A stretch of DNA of 28,539 bases from Hymenopellis radicata (lineage: Eukaryota > Basidiomycota > Agaricomycetes > Agaricales > Physalacriaceae). The notes under the pieces are model-generated. The model ran no database searches. It was given only the letters and a program-made list of their open reading frames with translations, and was not told the DNA's origin. The stretch lies in the NCBI GenBank assembly GCA_015501595.1, contig JADNRX010000636.1:1-28539 (forward strand), in the 5' to 3' direction. Both the position numbers and the translations under genes were made by a program. Shown piece after piece: positions 1 to 11,164 of the stretch; positions within the stretch are counted from its first letter, which is position 1, and each line of letters opens with the position of its first letter.

Positions 1-736
1 TTTATCGCTGGTCTCCGTGATTTGCCTTTCTTTGGAGAAGCAGACGGTGTCGACACATTTGAGTTGGTCGCTGAGCACAGACGAGAACGGGTCGTCCTCG
101 GAAATGTCGATACCCCATCGCTCCCGGAGGACGGAATAAGATTCTCGGGTAAGCGTAGGCTCCTCGGTTGTGCCCTCAACTGGCAGCGCGACGAGGAAAG
201 AACGCGATTTGCCGGCATATGTGCGCTTGGACGAGGAGCTACGCTTAGGTGTGGATGGCTGCGAGAAGCTCAGTGTTGGCAACGGCAACGGTGGCGCAGG
301 TCTAGACACAGAGGCCGATGGTGAAAGGATGGTCGGCAAGGACGGTGTACGAGTGGAAAGCTGGAGGACGGACTGTCACCACTCTCGATGGATGACTCTG
401 TCTTTGACCTTCCGAGCATGCGCTTGGCCACCTTTCCTGGAGACGCTGAGGGCGAGGCGGGTGCTATGAGCTCATCGAAGATCTGGGAAAGGTCGCGTGG
501 TATTTTGGTTGGAGATGGCACCGGCGCCGGCGCCGGCTTTGAACGTTTTCTTGACTCTTCGTCGCTTTCCGTGTCGTAGCCAGCCTTGCGTTTCGGGCTT
601 GAGCGTGTTGGCGCCCATATTTCCTCATCGTCGTTGAGAAAGGAAATTTGTGACCACGTGATACGAATACAACGCGTATCCCGTAATTAGTAACCGTGGA
701 AGCTGAAGAAGCACCACCACCATATGTTTTCGTCAT
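1..736 (-). CDS. WAPL-like cohesin-release factor, N-terminal part (runs off left edge)
   Basis: Seen: reading leftwards on the minus strand, a start at 736 gives MTKTYGGG, followed after an unresolved junction near 640-700 by an acidic stretch (FLNDDEEIWAP), a basic, Ser/Pro-rich segment, an Ala-Pro run and, at about 60-241, KRTYAGKSRSFLVALP and RESYSVLRERWGIDISEDDP. The KTYG/RTYAGKSRSFL and SEDDP blocks resemble, from memory, the N-terminal part of fungal WAPL-domain proteins, which unload cohesin from chromatin in the nucleus. The WAPL helical repeat domain itself would lie beyond the left edge. The frame changes by -1 somewhere in 300-420; this can be an intron (for example a donor near 412 and the acceptor TCTAG near 303) or a missing base. 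The first intron is also not resolved. Family assignment is moderately sure, exon structure is not. Confidence 0.45.
490..545 (-). repeat. GGCGCC short tandem repeat encoding Ala-Pro run
   Basis: About three GCCGGC/GGCGCC hexamer units at roughly 520-538. On the minus strand they encode a short alternating Pro-Ala run in the disordered linker of the WAPL-like gene. Low-complexity coding sequence. Confidence 0.6.
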
Positions 737-814
737 ACGTTGCATATCATCCCAAGACTTGGTGCTGGCTCGTTCCCTTGCTGCTTTCCAATCCAGGACT
801 CGAGGACTAATCAA

Positions 815-1225
815 AATCAGGTCATCTTTCTGCTCGGTCTTGTGTTCGGTCCATTCAAGCCTCCGAAACCCTCTATTTCACCTGCCAAGTACCGAACAAA
901 ATAATCATGGTTACCGCTGTCGGCTTCGGAAATAGCGAGGCCTCACTCGATGACAAATATCATTAACGATATCTGGACGACGACCGCCTGACACAGACTT
1001 GGTCATCGCCACACAAGAGGAGCTTCTAGGCGCCACGTCTCAATCCCATCTCTTCGTACTATGCTAACGTACCGCACACTATCAGCGTCTTCGCCTCTCC
1101 ATGTACGACGCCGTTTCATCCTTCGTTGGCGGGGTTTGTCAGTGAGATTCTTATTAATCCCTTTTTTTCTCAGCCGTACGTCGGGTCGGGCGGCAGGTCC
1201 ACGAAACCGCCGGCGGGTCCAACTC
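815..1225. other. Intergenic region, divergent promoters
   Basis: About 490 bp separate the start of the WAPL-like gene (minus) from the start of the dehydrogenase gene (plus). I see no gene here. The only recognisable element is the TATA box at 1226. The region has to hold both promoters. Confidence 0.5.
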
Positions 1226-1233
1226 CATATAAG
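1226..1233 (+). promoter_or_regulatory. TATA box of the short-chain dehydrogenase gene
   Basis: CATATAAG lies 75 bp before the ATG at 1301, a normal TATA-to-start distance for a fungal gene with a short 5' leader. Confidence 0.55.
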
Positions 1234-1300
1234 GTTCTACTGAGCATCTCGTCAATCATCACCTGCTCAAAAGTAGAAACTCGTCCATTCACTCTCCAAT

Positions 1301-2169
1301 ATGCCTTCTCAGCTTGTTGCTATCATCTTCGGCGCTGGATCTAACGTTGGCGATTCCGTAGCGCACGCCCTCGTCAAGCAGAACTACAAAGTTGCTGTCG
1401 GATCGCGTAACCCGAAACGCGATAACGTGCCAGAAGGGTTCTATCCTTTCACCGTTGATATCACCAAGCCTGACAGCATCAAAACTGCTTTCCAAACAAT
1501 CACCACCGACATCGGTCCACCCAATGTTGTCATCTTCAATGGTGCGTATGCTGAACTGGGTTGTATACGAATCGAATAATTGATTGTCTTAGCTTCTTCA
1601 TTCGAGCCTACCAATGCCGAAGACCCACTTTCCCTGCCCCTTTCCGCATACATACAGGCCAATTCTGTCACTACCAGCGTCTACCTCGCTGCCCAAGAAG
1701 CTTTGGCGTCTTTTCGTTCACCGATTCACAGTGACTCCCCCAAGGCCTTCATCGTAACGGGGAACCTGCTCGCATTTATCCCTGCAGCTCCTCTTACTGC
1801 TTCCTACCTTGCGCTGGGCGTCCAAAAGAGAGTTGAAGCATATCTTGCGGAGCTCTTGCACAATGTCTACGCAAAGGATGGTATACGGTATGTATCTTCC
1901 TGCTTCAGTTGGTCTCGCCTAAACGATATTGGCCATAAGATTCCACTACGCCCATCTGATCTCTGCTGAAGGTGGAATTCCGCCACCCGCTGAATTCGCC
2001 GCTAGTGGTCCCGCTCATGCAAAGGCGTACTCACACTTGATCAACGTGTCAACACCTGAATCTTGGGATTACAGGCAAGCTTTTACTTCACAATATCTGT
2101 CCTCTAAGCGCCAAGTGTTATGTCACTAGGTTCACAAAGGATGGCGAAAAGTCTCTTCGCAAGCAGTAA
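1301..2169 (+). CDS. Atypical short-chain dehydrogenase/reductase (SDR)
   Basis: Four exons (1301-1541, 1593-1887, 1940-2074, 2130-2169) join in frame to 236 residues. The N-terminus MPSQLVAIIFGAGSNVGDSV is a Rossmann dinucleotide-binding loop (GxxxNxG type), and the first intron splits the usual NNAG-like block (VVIFN then AS). This supports an NAD(P)-dependent soluble oxidoreductase; the substrate is unknown. The canonical YxxxK is not seen: the region reads YLALGVQK, with Lys kept but no Tyr four residues before it, so it may be a non-catalytic or altered SDR. The introns are 51, 52 and 55 nt. The third uses a GC donor (AG|GCAAGC, 2075-2129), and the phase confirms it. The gene needs no frame correction, unlike most neighbours. 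The start is supported by the TATA box 75 bp upstream. Confidence 0.8.
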
Positions 2170-3446
2170 TTGAGGAATGATAAGAAATGATTTGAAGTAC
2201 AGTTTGCTTAGGTTGACTCGATTCTAAACTCGACGTAAGCCTGTGCATCCTGTCTGCCATCTCCAACCATATTTCGGGATAGACATAGTAGAACTGGCGA
2301 CGGCTGAGAATCGCGCTACTGCTGGAACATCAATACTTTCTCTGAGACCTGTTATTGCGCGGCTGCGCCTCCTTGTCGTCCTTTAGTGTTAGTATCCAAG
2401 CCAACAAAGTGCTTGCACACTAAATCCGTCCCGTGTCATGCCACTACTTGGAGTTCTTGTGTACTTGGTCTCCAGCTCGCGGGATATCACATTTTGGTGA
2501 ACTCATATGATCGTGATTTGTTGAGACGAAACATGAAAATCATTCGGAATGGAACAAGAAAATGACCGGGGATGCGGGAATCTGCCCGCAAACACATTCA
2601 GTTAAGACTTCACAGTCAGTGTGTTGCAATCTACGAGTCGGTCCTCTCGATTCCACCCTCTGAGTCTTACTGAAGCTGTAGACGAATTAATCCAAAATGA
2701 GAATGAGAAGTTATGATATCCGCCTCCGCCAAACTAGTGACTAAGGACAAAATGCCTCGACGGACCCAATATGGTAAGTAATCATGCTTCTAATCCGCCA
2801 ATATAACCCAAAATGCCCTGCCCAAATCCTGCCTAACTCCAGAGAACCAAGGTTCAACTTAATCGGCGTCAAGCACGCGCGTACGAGAGCCGAGGCAAGA
2901 AAGTTCAGGCCGTAGCGATCGACAGCATCGTGTGTCCAGCGTGTGTCATACAAGTTCCGTGCAAACAACTTGAGTCTCATATCGTCCAAGCGTCCAACCA
3001 GCGTTGTTTGTTGCGCTGTGATCACGCTGTGAGACGATGACCGAACGGCCTATCGTCGTGTACATGGTGCGGAGATCGTCCGGTAGTTACCGGTGGCTTT
3101 GGTTCCGCTAAATTGAAATTCTAGTCCCGTCGTTTGCTTCTGTTCCCGTCAGGTTCCCATCTTCTGTGGTGGCAAATACAGCCAACTGGATTGTACAGGC
3201 CTTCTTCCTTCGCAAAAATCGAGCTTTGGCAAGGGAGAAACGATGGATATCAGTGGCAGACGGACAGCGTTCCGCCCGAATGTTTTAATATTAGTACACC
3301 GAGAATAACTTTCGCGACACAACCCAAACCTGACCCAAACAAAACCCCTTGGAACTAGCCAAAGATCCATTCAGCCTTTACCCTCTACACTCATGCCGGT
3401 GCACCCGAACTAGCTGGACCTTTCCCCATTCTTCTCTTTCTTCAGC
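2170..3446. other. Intergenic region without a recognised gene
   Basis: About 1.28 kb between the dehydrogenase and the glycosyltransferase. A 94-codon minus-strand frame at 2741-3025 has no motif I recognise, no plausible splice partners and a stop-rich surrounding. The last about 70 bp before 3447 are pyrimidine-rich, as is common just before fungal starts. Confidence 0.5.
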
Positions 3447-5614
3447 ATGTTTAATTGCCTCCCTCTTTTCAGCCCTGCGGCCCAACGCAGTCATTCATCG
3501 CCAGCCATGAAAATCGTCGTTGCTGTCGTTCTGACTGTCTTCTGCGTTCTAATATTCGGGATCCAATTATTTCAGCATTCGTACCACCTGTTTAGCCCTG
3601 CGCCGCCACCATGTTCGGAATGCTCCCGACCGTTCCGCCCTCCTCATCATGGCTGGGAAGGACCATTCGACGACAGTCCATTGGCGTCGGAGGTACCACC
3701 GGAACCCATGTTCGTCAATAAGGAGATCTTGACTTTGGAGGACGTCCACCTTCTAGTGAAAAGCACGAATGGGTTCTTTGCACGAGATTGGGATCTTGGG
3801 TTGGGTTGGAATAACGTGCGTCGCTCTCTCTATCACACGACCTAGAAGTACTAATGTTCCCTGTAGATGCGTTATATCATCGAGACTGCCCTCCTACAAG
3901 CACGGCTATTAAATCGCACACTCGTTTTACCATCATTTGTTTATGCTAGAGGCTGTCAATACGAGTAGTAAGTCCCTATCCTTCGAGTTCTGACTGTCCA
4001 ATCTCACAAATACTTAGCCATGTTTGTGGGGACTATGCCCCCATGGTTAATAAAGGGTACGTCCTCCATCCCTCCTCGTTGACATTTGATTCACATTTCA
4101 TAGGGATGCCGTTGGGAGTGATGAATGGCGAGAACTCCCAATTGAACAGCAGATGGCGTGGATGATACCCATCGAAATCATGTTGAATATCACACACCTC
4201 CGCGAAACCCATCCAGTCATTACAACAACGGATTATCTCCTTCTTCATGGTTATGATCCTTCAGAGGAGAGCACCTCAGGATATTGGAAACGAACCGAAT
4301 ACCACACGCGAGCCAATGTCATTACCGCACCGTTCCTTCCTTCTATGCCATTGAGAATCCGTGGTACGACCCGGAAGGGACTATACGCGTAGACACGATA
4401 CCGGAAGCTATGCAAGCTCGAGCGGACAACCACAGTCGAGTGTTGGATGAGAGTATCGATTCCAAACTACGACAGCGGCTACCCGAAGGCAAAAGTATCC
4501 TGGAATGGGATACAGTGCAATCGGCGCTCAACAGTACCGACGAAGCTGAATTAGAACGCGGTGTAGTTGAAGGTGGCTGGGAGGTACTTTATACCTATGA
4601 TTCCATGTAAGTTTTCGCTGTCTTGCTCTTCTTCCTAACTTTGAATACTTCTGCTCCTAGTGTCGGTTTGGATTACAACAAGGCCGTCGTGTCGCCTATC
4701 AAACAGATTGCACCGCTTTCCACCATACACCCCTTCGACCAGTTCGGAAATCAAACTCAAGATGTCATTCTCATGGCAGGCGGTGTTCACTATGGAAGAA
4801 AACCTGTAAGGCTACCTGTGATAGTATGAATTCATCGGCATCTAACCCACTTTCCGTACAGGGATCGATGTTATTTACAACACGAGAAGCCCAGAACGAA
4901 TTTGCTCGCATCGTAATGTACGACATGAAGCGTATAGATCCCCTCCTCGACCTTGCAGAGACGCTCGTGGAACGCATGTATGAAATAACGGAAGGCCGTC
5001 AATGGATGGCAGTTCACATGCGGCGCGGAGATTGTACGTATCTCCCCTGATTCGTAGTATTAGTTCGAGCTAATCTTTTCCATAAGTTGTTCGATATGCT
5101 TGGGTTATGGAGTCGACGCCGGAAGCTCATATGTCGAGAGTGATACGCCATCTCGACGAAGGCCGGAGATCCTGTCATCGCTCAACGTCTCGGATTCTTT
5201 ACGAACATACGATGTGCCTGGCTTGTCTGGACCTAACGATGATACCATCAAACATCCTCCTTCGCTGGCTGATGACTGGTGAGCCTTCCCGCACACGAAA
5301 GTATTGCTGATGCTTATATCGTCTAGGTTCTTCGTGGCTACCGACGAGCGCGACCCCAAAGTCTTAGATTATTTTAGAGGGGAAGCGCAGTCTTCATGGA
5401 CGACATCATGACTATCGCCGACCGTCGAGCATTCGGCGAAGTGTCGGACCATTCGTGGGCTTTGATGATATCTGACGTTAGAGCACTTGTCGAGCAGGTT
5501 ATTCTCTCGCGTGCAGCTTTCTTCTACGGACATGCTATGAGCTCCGTACCTGGTGGTGTTCTGAATTTGCGCGCAATGCGCGGGGCGGATCCAAGGACTT
5601 CTGTGATAGATTAG
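3447..5614 (+). CDS. O-fucosyltransferase-like glycosyltransferase, type II membrane protein
   Basis: Eight exons: 3447-3815, 3867-3967, 4018-4056, 4104-4606, 4661-4805, 4862-5033, 5087-5278, 5327-5614, with introns of 47-56 nt. The N-terminus has one strong membrane segment (IVVAVVLTVFCVLIFGIQL, start at 3447 or at the in-frame ATG 3507), so the enzyme probably faces the Golgi or ER lumen. The motif VHMRRGD, just before intron 6, is the nucleotide-sugar binding signature of GDP-fucose O-fucosyltransferase-type enzymes; later FFVATDERDP and the end DVRALVEQ...GADPRTSVID match, from memory, a large Agaricomycete family with this fold. The donor sugar and acceptor are not established. Three places need one extra base to keep the conserved frame: about 4320-4345, 5160-5170 and 5378-5386. 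All shift the same way. The gene may therefore be intact and mis-sequenced, or a pseudogene. Confidence 0.7.
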
Positions 5615-5679
5615 AATCTCTTACAATTTTTGTATTACTATGTGCTACCATCTTTCGGATTAGACTACTTTAGATTTCC

Positions 5680-6587
5680 TTAGTATAGGACACCCGATGC
5701 GCCAATCCAGACAGGAATTGCTGGCGTCTCGTCCTTACTTCCCGTCGGTCTACTGGCTTCATCTAGCTTGTTGAGGACTTCTTGACTTTCGGAATCGTCT
5801 ACTTTCACTTGGCCAAACACGACGTATTTTCCTAAAGAAACATTCATGAGTATGGTGATAGTCTCGAGAAGCTTCCTTGCCTTTTAATTTTGCCAGTGCT
5901 TTTTTCATCTGTGGAGAGGACTATGAAGAACTGGGACGTGTTCACAGGGCTCTTGCCGCCAGAGTTGGCCATCGCGATGCTGCCGCGATGAGGTGTCACT
6001 TGTAAGCCTGCCTTCTCACAAGCAAACTTTGGTCCATAGATTGACTAGTGCGAACATAAGGCAATCATCGAACAGGCGGTGCACTGGATAACACACCTCT
6101 CCGCCGCTCCCGTCACCTCGCGTAACATCACCACCTTGAGCTACGAAGCCACGTACTATCCGATGGATAGGACAGTCCACGTAATGTAGTTTCTTATTGG
6201 GCGCATTCTTGCAGAAGCCTTTATCTCCGGTGCACAATGAGATGAAATTCTGACGAGTTTTGGCTAGTCCAGGACTTTGATTCAATTCGATGATCAGCCT
6301 GCCAGCGAGTAGCGGAGGCGGTGGATCGAATCGAAGAGGTTCGCTGGACGATTTCTAGAGTACATTGCGTTAGAAAAGGCGCGCGCGGGGTATTCTGAAG
6401 TGCTGTACATGGACGTCGCGGAGGATGTCTTGTGCTCTGAAGAGAGTTCCTCTGGCGAGGTAGGGAAGCCGAAAGTCTGAGCGTGTTTTGTTAAAATGGA
6501 GCGAGTAGTCTGGTAGAGACGGTCTTGTTCCTCGTGTTTCTGCTTATCGCCAGCATAAATGTCTAAGTAACACGTCGAGGAGGTCAT
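5680..6587 (-). CDS. Cyclophilin-type peptidyl-prolyl cis-trans isomerase
   Basis: Four exons on the minus strand (6587-6409, 6354-6097, 6044-5881, 5831-5680). The product has a basidiomycete-type N-terminal extension (MTSSTCYLDIYAGDK, then PTSPEELSSEHK), a linker FDPPPPLLAGRLIIEL, and the cyclophilin core: FHRIV-like HRIVRGFVAQGGDVTRGDGS, GESIYGPKF, MANSGGK..NTSQFFIVL and GKYVVFGQV. Cyclophilins catalyse Xaa-Pro isomerisation; residues equivalent to the catalytic Arg (HRIV) and the QFF block are present. The segment before MAN is divergent. Intron 3 (5832-5880) has a GC donor. The frame needs one added base near 6426-6433 (exon 1) and one removed in the A-run near 5881-5884. The stop lies 65 bp from the stop of the convergent glycosyltransferase gene. 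It is probably cytosolic, since no signal peptide is seen. Confidence 0.8.
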
Positions 6588-8399
6588 TGGGAGTAACGAG
6601 CCAGGTTCGGGCCGGATAAAGCCGCGTTCCTTTTCTTCTCTCCCACACACTCAACACACTTGACGATCTCGACCCCAATGTTGGAAGGACCTTCGTACGG
6701 ATGTTTCCAACTCAAGTTGTTATGTTGCGACATATTGACAGGATGCCTCGGATTTCTATCGTGTGTATGTATCATTGTATGGGCGAACAGGATAAGTACC
6801 CTTTCACCCGTGTTGCGTGTCACTGACTTTGTCTTCGCGCTCAAGGGACCTGTTCCTACAGGACCGGTACCCTAATATTCTCAGAGGCCTCCAGGCCTTC
6901 AAGTTCCTACATTGTTCTCGCCGCTGTGGATCCCTGACCTGCTGTTCTCCTGCATTCGTCTTGTGTAATAAACTCTATATACGCTTGTTCTCAAGCGTTT
7001 CGAGTCTGCCTAGGGGAGACTAAACGCTGACTGCCTTGCTATGCGGTTACTCAGTGCTCATTGGTCAAAGCCTTGAACACGACAACTGCATAACTGTTAC
7101 CATAAGGAGCTAAGGTGCTGGACGGCCTTCCGGTCTCTCAGGCTACTGTCATACTCATCCTGTGCTCATCGTCAACATGGTTGATTGTTGCCGGCCTGTT
7201 TCCGACATGCGTAAGCCAAGTTGAGTCTCTATAGCGTCTCATTGAAAGCTTTTATAATCTTGGCAATGAATCCTTCCTCGAGTTACGTTTGGTTGACGCC
7301 TAGACAACCTTTGGACCCGGTCGTCTTCCATCGACCTGGACCGTGACGGATCATACGCGTCGTATAGGAACACTTTATTTCATGACGAGAATCCGCCGCC
7401 TTCCTAGGACCCCTGATTGTGGAGGTGTGGGGTAGTCTCGACTTTTTTTTCCTCCACAGCAAATCCTGGCGGGGGTGTGGGGTGACGCCACTGGGGTGTT
7501 GAGTCGGTTGAGTTTTGACTGCTGTTCCTTGAAGTTGGCTCGGGATCTTCAAGCTCGCGGTGGCGTTATGGTGTTAATACACTGCGTTCTTGGCAGTCCT
7601 GAGTTGATGTGAGCGTCTTTGACTACCTTCCGCTGCAGATCACTCATTACTGCATTGTTAATCTCGTCTCCATTCTGATATTTCTCCCGCTGCGGAGAAT
7701 CACCTCAAGAAGTATCTGTGCTGCTCTTGGCGTTCGTATTATGTGTTCGCCTAAATCCACCACACAACGCGTTTCTCTGTTGCGGACTATGCTCACTGCT
7801 TATCTCCACATCGCAACCAATATCATCAGCAATATTCCTGGCGTCGCCGTGTCGCACCGTTTCTCAGCCATCTGTCGTTACTTGAATGCAAACGGCCTCT
7901 CGTCGGAGGGCCGCACGAATCTTATAATATCCCGATGACGAATGGTTGCGGATCTGGACACATCTGGAATATGGAAGTGAACCTGGATATAGAGCGGAGA
8001 TTGAGAGTAGAAGCATTCATTCTACTTATAAGTAAATGGACTGCAAAGAGTGCTCTGAATCTGATCCTTTCCCCTCCTTCGGCGCAGTTGCTTCCAGTCG
8101 TTCCAAAGCGTTCATTTCCATATAGACGATCCATCGGAATGACGTTTCCCTTGTTTGAAATTGCGGGGGTCCAGGGAAGCAGCGCCAAACAGGAGACGGC
8201 ACCGTCCAAGTATGAAGTCTACCGTAATCTGCAAGGAGCCTTCTGTTTCTCACTCTAAACCCGTAGAGATAACTGCTCCTGCTACTTTTCAACCGCTTTC
8301 ACCGTCTCATGGCAGCCTTCTGCTGTTGATTCCACTACCAAATCTCGCTCTACCAATAAAGCAAATCAATACGATCCGACGCGGCCTGGTCAGTCTGAC
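6588..8399. other. Long intergenic region without a supported gene
   Basis: 1.8 kb without a recognisable protein. Open frames of 85-110 codons occur on both strands (for example 7609-7938 plus and 7922-8209 minus), but none has a motif, a good splice pattern or frame continuity. At 6783-6800 an 18-bp stretch ending in ACAGGATAAGTA recurs, with one mismatch, at about 10784-10801, which hints at a degenerate dispersed repeat. AATAAA-like signals occur near 6966. Confidence 0.45.
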
Positions 8400-8465
8400 A
8401 TGACCGGCCATGTCTGCAAAGCACCTGTTTTACCGGAACCGTCTTCTCTCAACAACCACAAACCC

Positions 8466-10494
8466 ATGGCTGCCGTGCAGTCCCTTGAGTGGGACTGGGA
8501 CGTCGAGCATCAAGACCGTCGACTTGAAAACAAGGCCGACGCTACTCTACACAACGCCCTCCCCTTCCAGGTCGACCGGAGTGTCCTCAAGGACGTGGTA
8601 CGCGAGAAATTTGCGTGCCCCGTCGCTCGAATCAAGTTTCTGAGCTCTGGTACGTGTCGATATCCCTTATCATATCGCCCAGTACTGATCAACACCCGTA
8701 GGGACCTTCCACAAGGCTGGTGTGCTCGACCTCTACACGTCTGGCTATTTCTAACACCGTCCTACAGGCTTACTTGGTTACGCTTATTAATGGCAAGCAG
8801 ATCGTTGCGCGCGTTGCCCGTCGCTTCATGCCCCGCCTCAAGACCGAATCAGAAGTTGCTACCCTCAATTATCTGCGCGAGAACACCAATATTCCAGTCC
8901 CGTATGTTTATCATCACGACTCCAATCCATACAACCGCCTTGGCGGAGAGTATATCCTCATGTCAAAGGTGCCCTCTTTTCACATGAATCGCGTAACCTC
9001 CTGGCTTATTCATTTGGCACGTTCGCTAGGCTCCTGGCAGACCGCTTGCCGAAGTATATCACTCTTTCGGTTACAGTGAGCTTGTAACGCTGCTCCAAAA
9101 TGTTGCCAAGATCATCCTGCCACTTTTCGCTCATCGCTTCACTCAGCTCGGTTCCCTATACATTGGCCCCAGCCCGCCTTCCACCCCTGCTCTATCGAAC
9201 CTGCCGACTCCCAAGGCCATACAGACGTATTACTCGGCGTTTCCATTCTCCCCAACACTTGCAATGTCTTCTTCTTCTCCATCTCCCGGCGTTGCCGCCA
9301 CTCCCCGCCCTCAGACTCAATTCCACATCGGCCCCATCATTTCCTGGCCCTTCTTTGGCTCTAATCGCGGAGATCTCTCGCACCCTAACGAGATAAATCG
9401 TGGTCCCTGGTTCACAACCCAAGAATATCTCGATTCATGTGTGCAACGCGAGGTCACCGGCGTGATTCGAGAGAACGAAGGCAAGGCCGCCCCACACAAA
9501 CTTCATCTCGACCCTGATGAGATTATGTCGTCGCGCCATCATCACTTGCAGGCCGTCCCAGGAGATCAGAGTGACGATAGTGATGAATGGGATTTAGAGG
9601 AGAGCGAAGCTGAATGGGATGGTCCGGGTGACGCGATGTACCGTGATTATCGACGGATGCAGAGGAGCACCTTCCTTATCGCACACCTGGATCAGCGAGT
9701 TCAACGCGTCAAGGCCGAAATGCAGCGATGGATGGCGTTGATGACCAGGCTGCGGAGCAAAGTCAGCAAGTTGGGCGCTGAAGATGGCGCAGACGAACTC
9801 TTTGGATTGGACTGCCATGATCTAAGTTTGGAAAATGTATTTGTGGATGACGAAGACCCCACAAAGATCGTAAGTCGCGTAAATATGGCGTCTGACCTTA
9901 TTCTGAACGCGTTTCTAGACGTGCATCATCGATTGGGAATCGACTACGACGCGTCCGTTGTGGGCTTGTGCTCATTTACCAGCTTTTCTCCAGTCTAGCC
10001 CCTTCACAGCAAAGCTCTTTCGCGAAATCGTCGTCCAGATGTCTGAATCAGCTTCCACTCCAGTAGCTTCGCGACCATCGAGCATCGGCACACTTGCGCG
10101 GGAATGGTTGTACTACGAGGCCGCCGGCACTCGCCTAAGAATGGCGCATCGCTTCGTCGAATGGGACGGCTGGGAGGAAGGACTCGCCGATAGCATTCTG
10201 GGCCCTGCCGATTCAGAGGATGATTGGCTGATCGATCCGGCGGTGGTTGAGGTACCTGATTCTACTGAAGGCGTAGCCGGAAGACGGAAAGTGTCGGTCA
10301 AGCTTCCGTTTGACAAAGAAGCTGAGAAGGAGCAGATGCTCGATATGACGGGCGACATATGTGGCGGACGAGGAGGCGAATTGGGACGACGCTTGGAGGC
10401 ATGGTTGACCGTTACGGAGCAGCGCAATAGATGGGAAAGTAACGTTGAACAGAAGGAATATGAAGCCGAAAGGCAGGCGGTTGATATACTGTAA
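8466..10494 (+). CDS. APH-type aminoglycoside phosphotransferase/kinase-like protein
   Basis: Five exons (8466-8649, 8702-8715, 8768-8968, 9030-9869, 9919-10494) join without any frame correction to 604 residues. An in-frame ATG at 8400 would add 22 residues; I prefer 8466 because MAAVQSLEWDWDVEH starts the recognisable part. Domains: N-lobe with TFHKAYLVTL, VARVARRFMPRLKTESEVA and LRENTNIPVP; then GGEYILMSK; the catalytic loop CHDLSLENVFVD (Brenner-type xHDxxxxN, catalytic Asp) and the metal-binding IIDWE. A low-complexity insert with an acidic run (about residues 330-400) separates the lobes. The family (APH/choline-kinase fold) is widespread in fungi and the substrates are unknown. Exon 2 is only 14 nt, and its following intron would need a weak GC donor (AAG|GCTGGT, 8716-8767). 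It is soluble, with no signal peptide. Confidence 0.8.
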
Positions 10495-11164
10495 GGTCAC
10501 CATTTTTGAAGGACTAATCATTGTCACATTTGTACACAGTTCTAATTGCATTGTTGATTCGTAAATATGGTGACTAGTTACTTTGCGTTCTTGGATGACA
10601 CATCGCCTTTTGAATTGAAGACAACGCAACAAACGAGCAAGCCGTCTTGGATACTGACCTGCGCCACCAACTATCACATGTTTGTAACCGGCGATGCTGC
10701 ACTTCAAATTTTGCTTTGCTCTCAAGGCATACAGAGACAGAAAGGTCAAAGTACCCAGTGATTGTACTGGTCATACTGTCGCAGGCGTACAGGATAAGTA
10801 ACATACCACTCTCTCCTGTGTGCGATGAGGCTCTCAATCTGCAATTCATAATGCTTAATGGAGCACAGTGACACAGAATTCAAAGTCGGGCAAAACCAAA
10901 TTGGAAACGCGGGCCGCGCTATCATCAATTTCAAAAATGAGTTGGGACGGAGCAGCAAACGAGTGCGTAGGATAGTCTGCCGGGATGAATGGACTAAAAC
11001 GAACACCTGAATTTTTGACTTTTGATGAACCTCAAATTGAAATAGCTCACACTGACAGCTTTGACACGGTGCACGTTCTCGTGACGCATTTGATCGGACA
11101 CCAAACAAGATGCCGTTCATACTTGTGGCCTGTGCTCATTGCTTTCCTTCTTACCACCAACACC
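10495..11164. other. Intergenic region without a recognised gene
   Basis: 670 bp between two plus-strand genes. No motif is recognised. It carries the second copy of the ACAGGATAAGTA-containing stretch (about 10784-10801). The frame from 10985 that continues into the F-box exon is probably 5' leader. Confidence 0.45.

Noticed and set aside
4318..4355. Possible 38-nt intron restoring the glycosyltransferase frame
   Set aside because: It is shorter than all other introns here, has a poor donor, and would remove a segment that looks conserved; a missing base is simpler and fits the pattern elsewhere.
10213..10749. 178-codon minus-strand frame
   Set aside because: It is mostly the shadow of the last APH exon, continued into gene-free sequence, with no recognisable motif.
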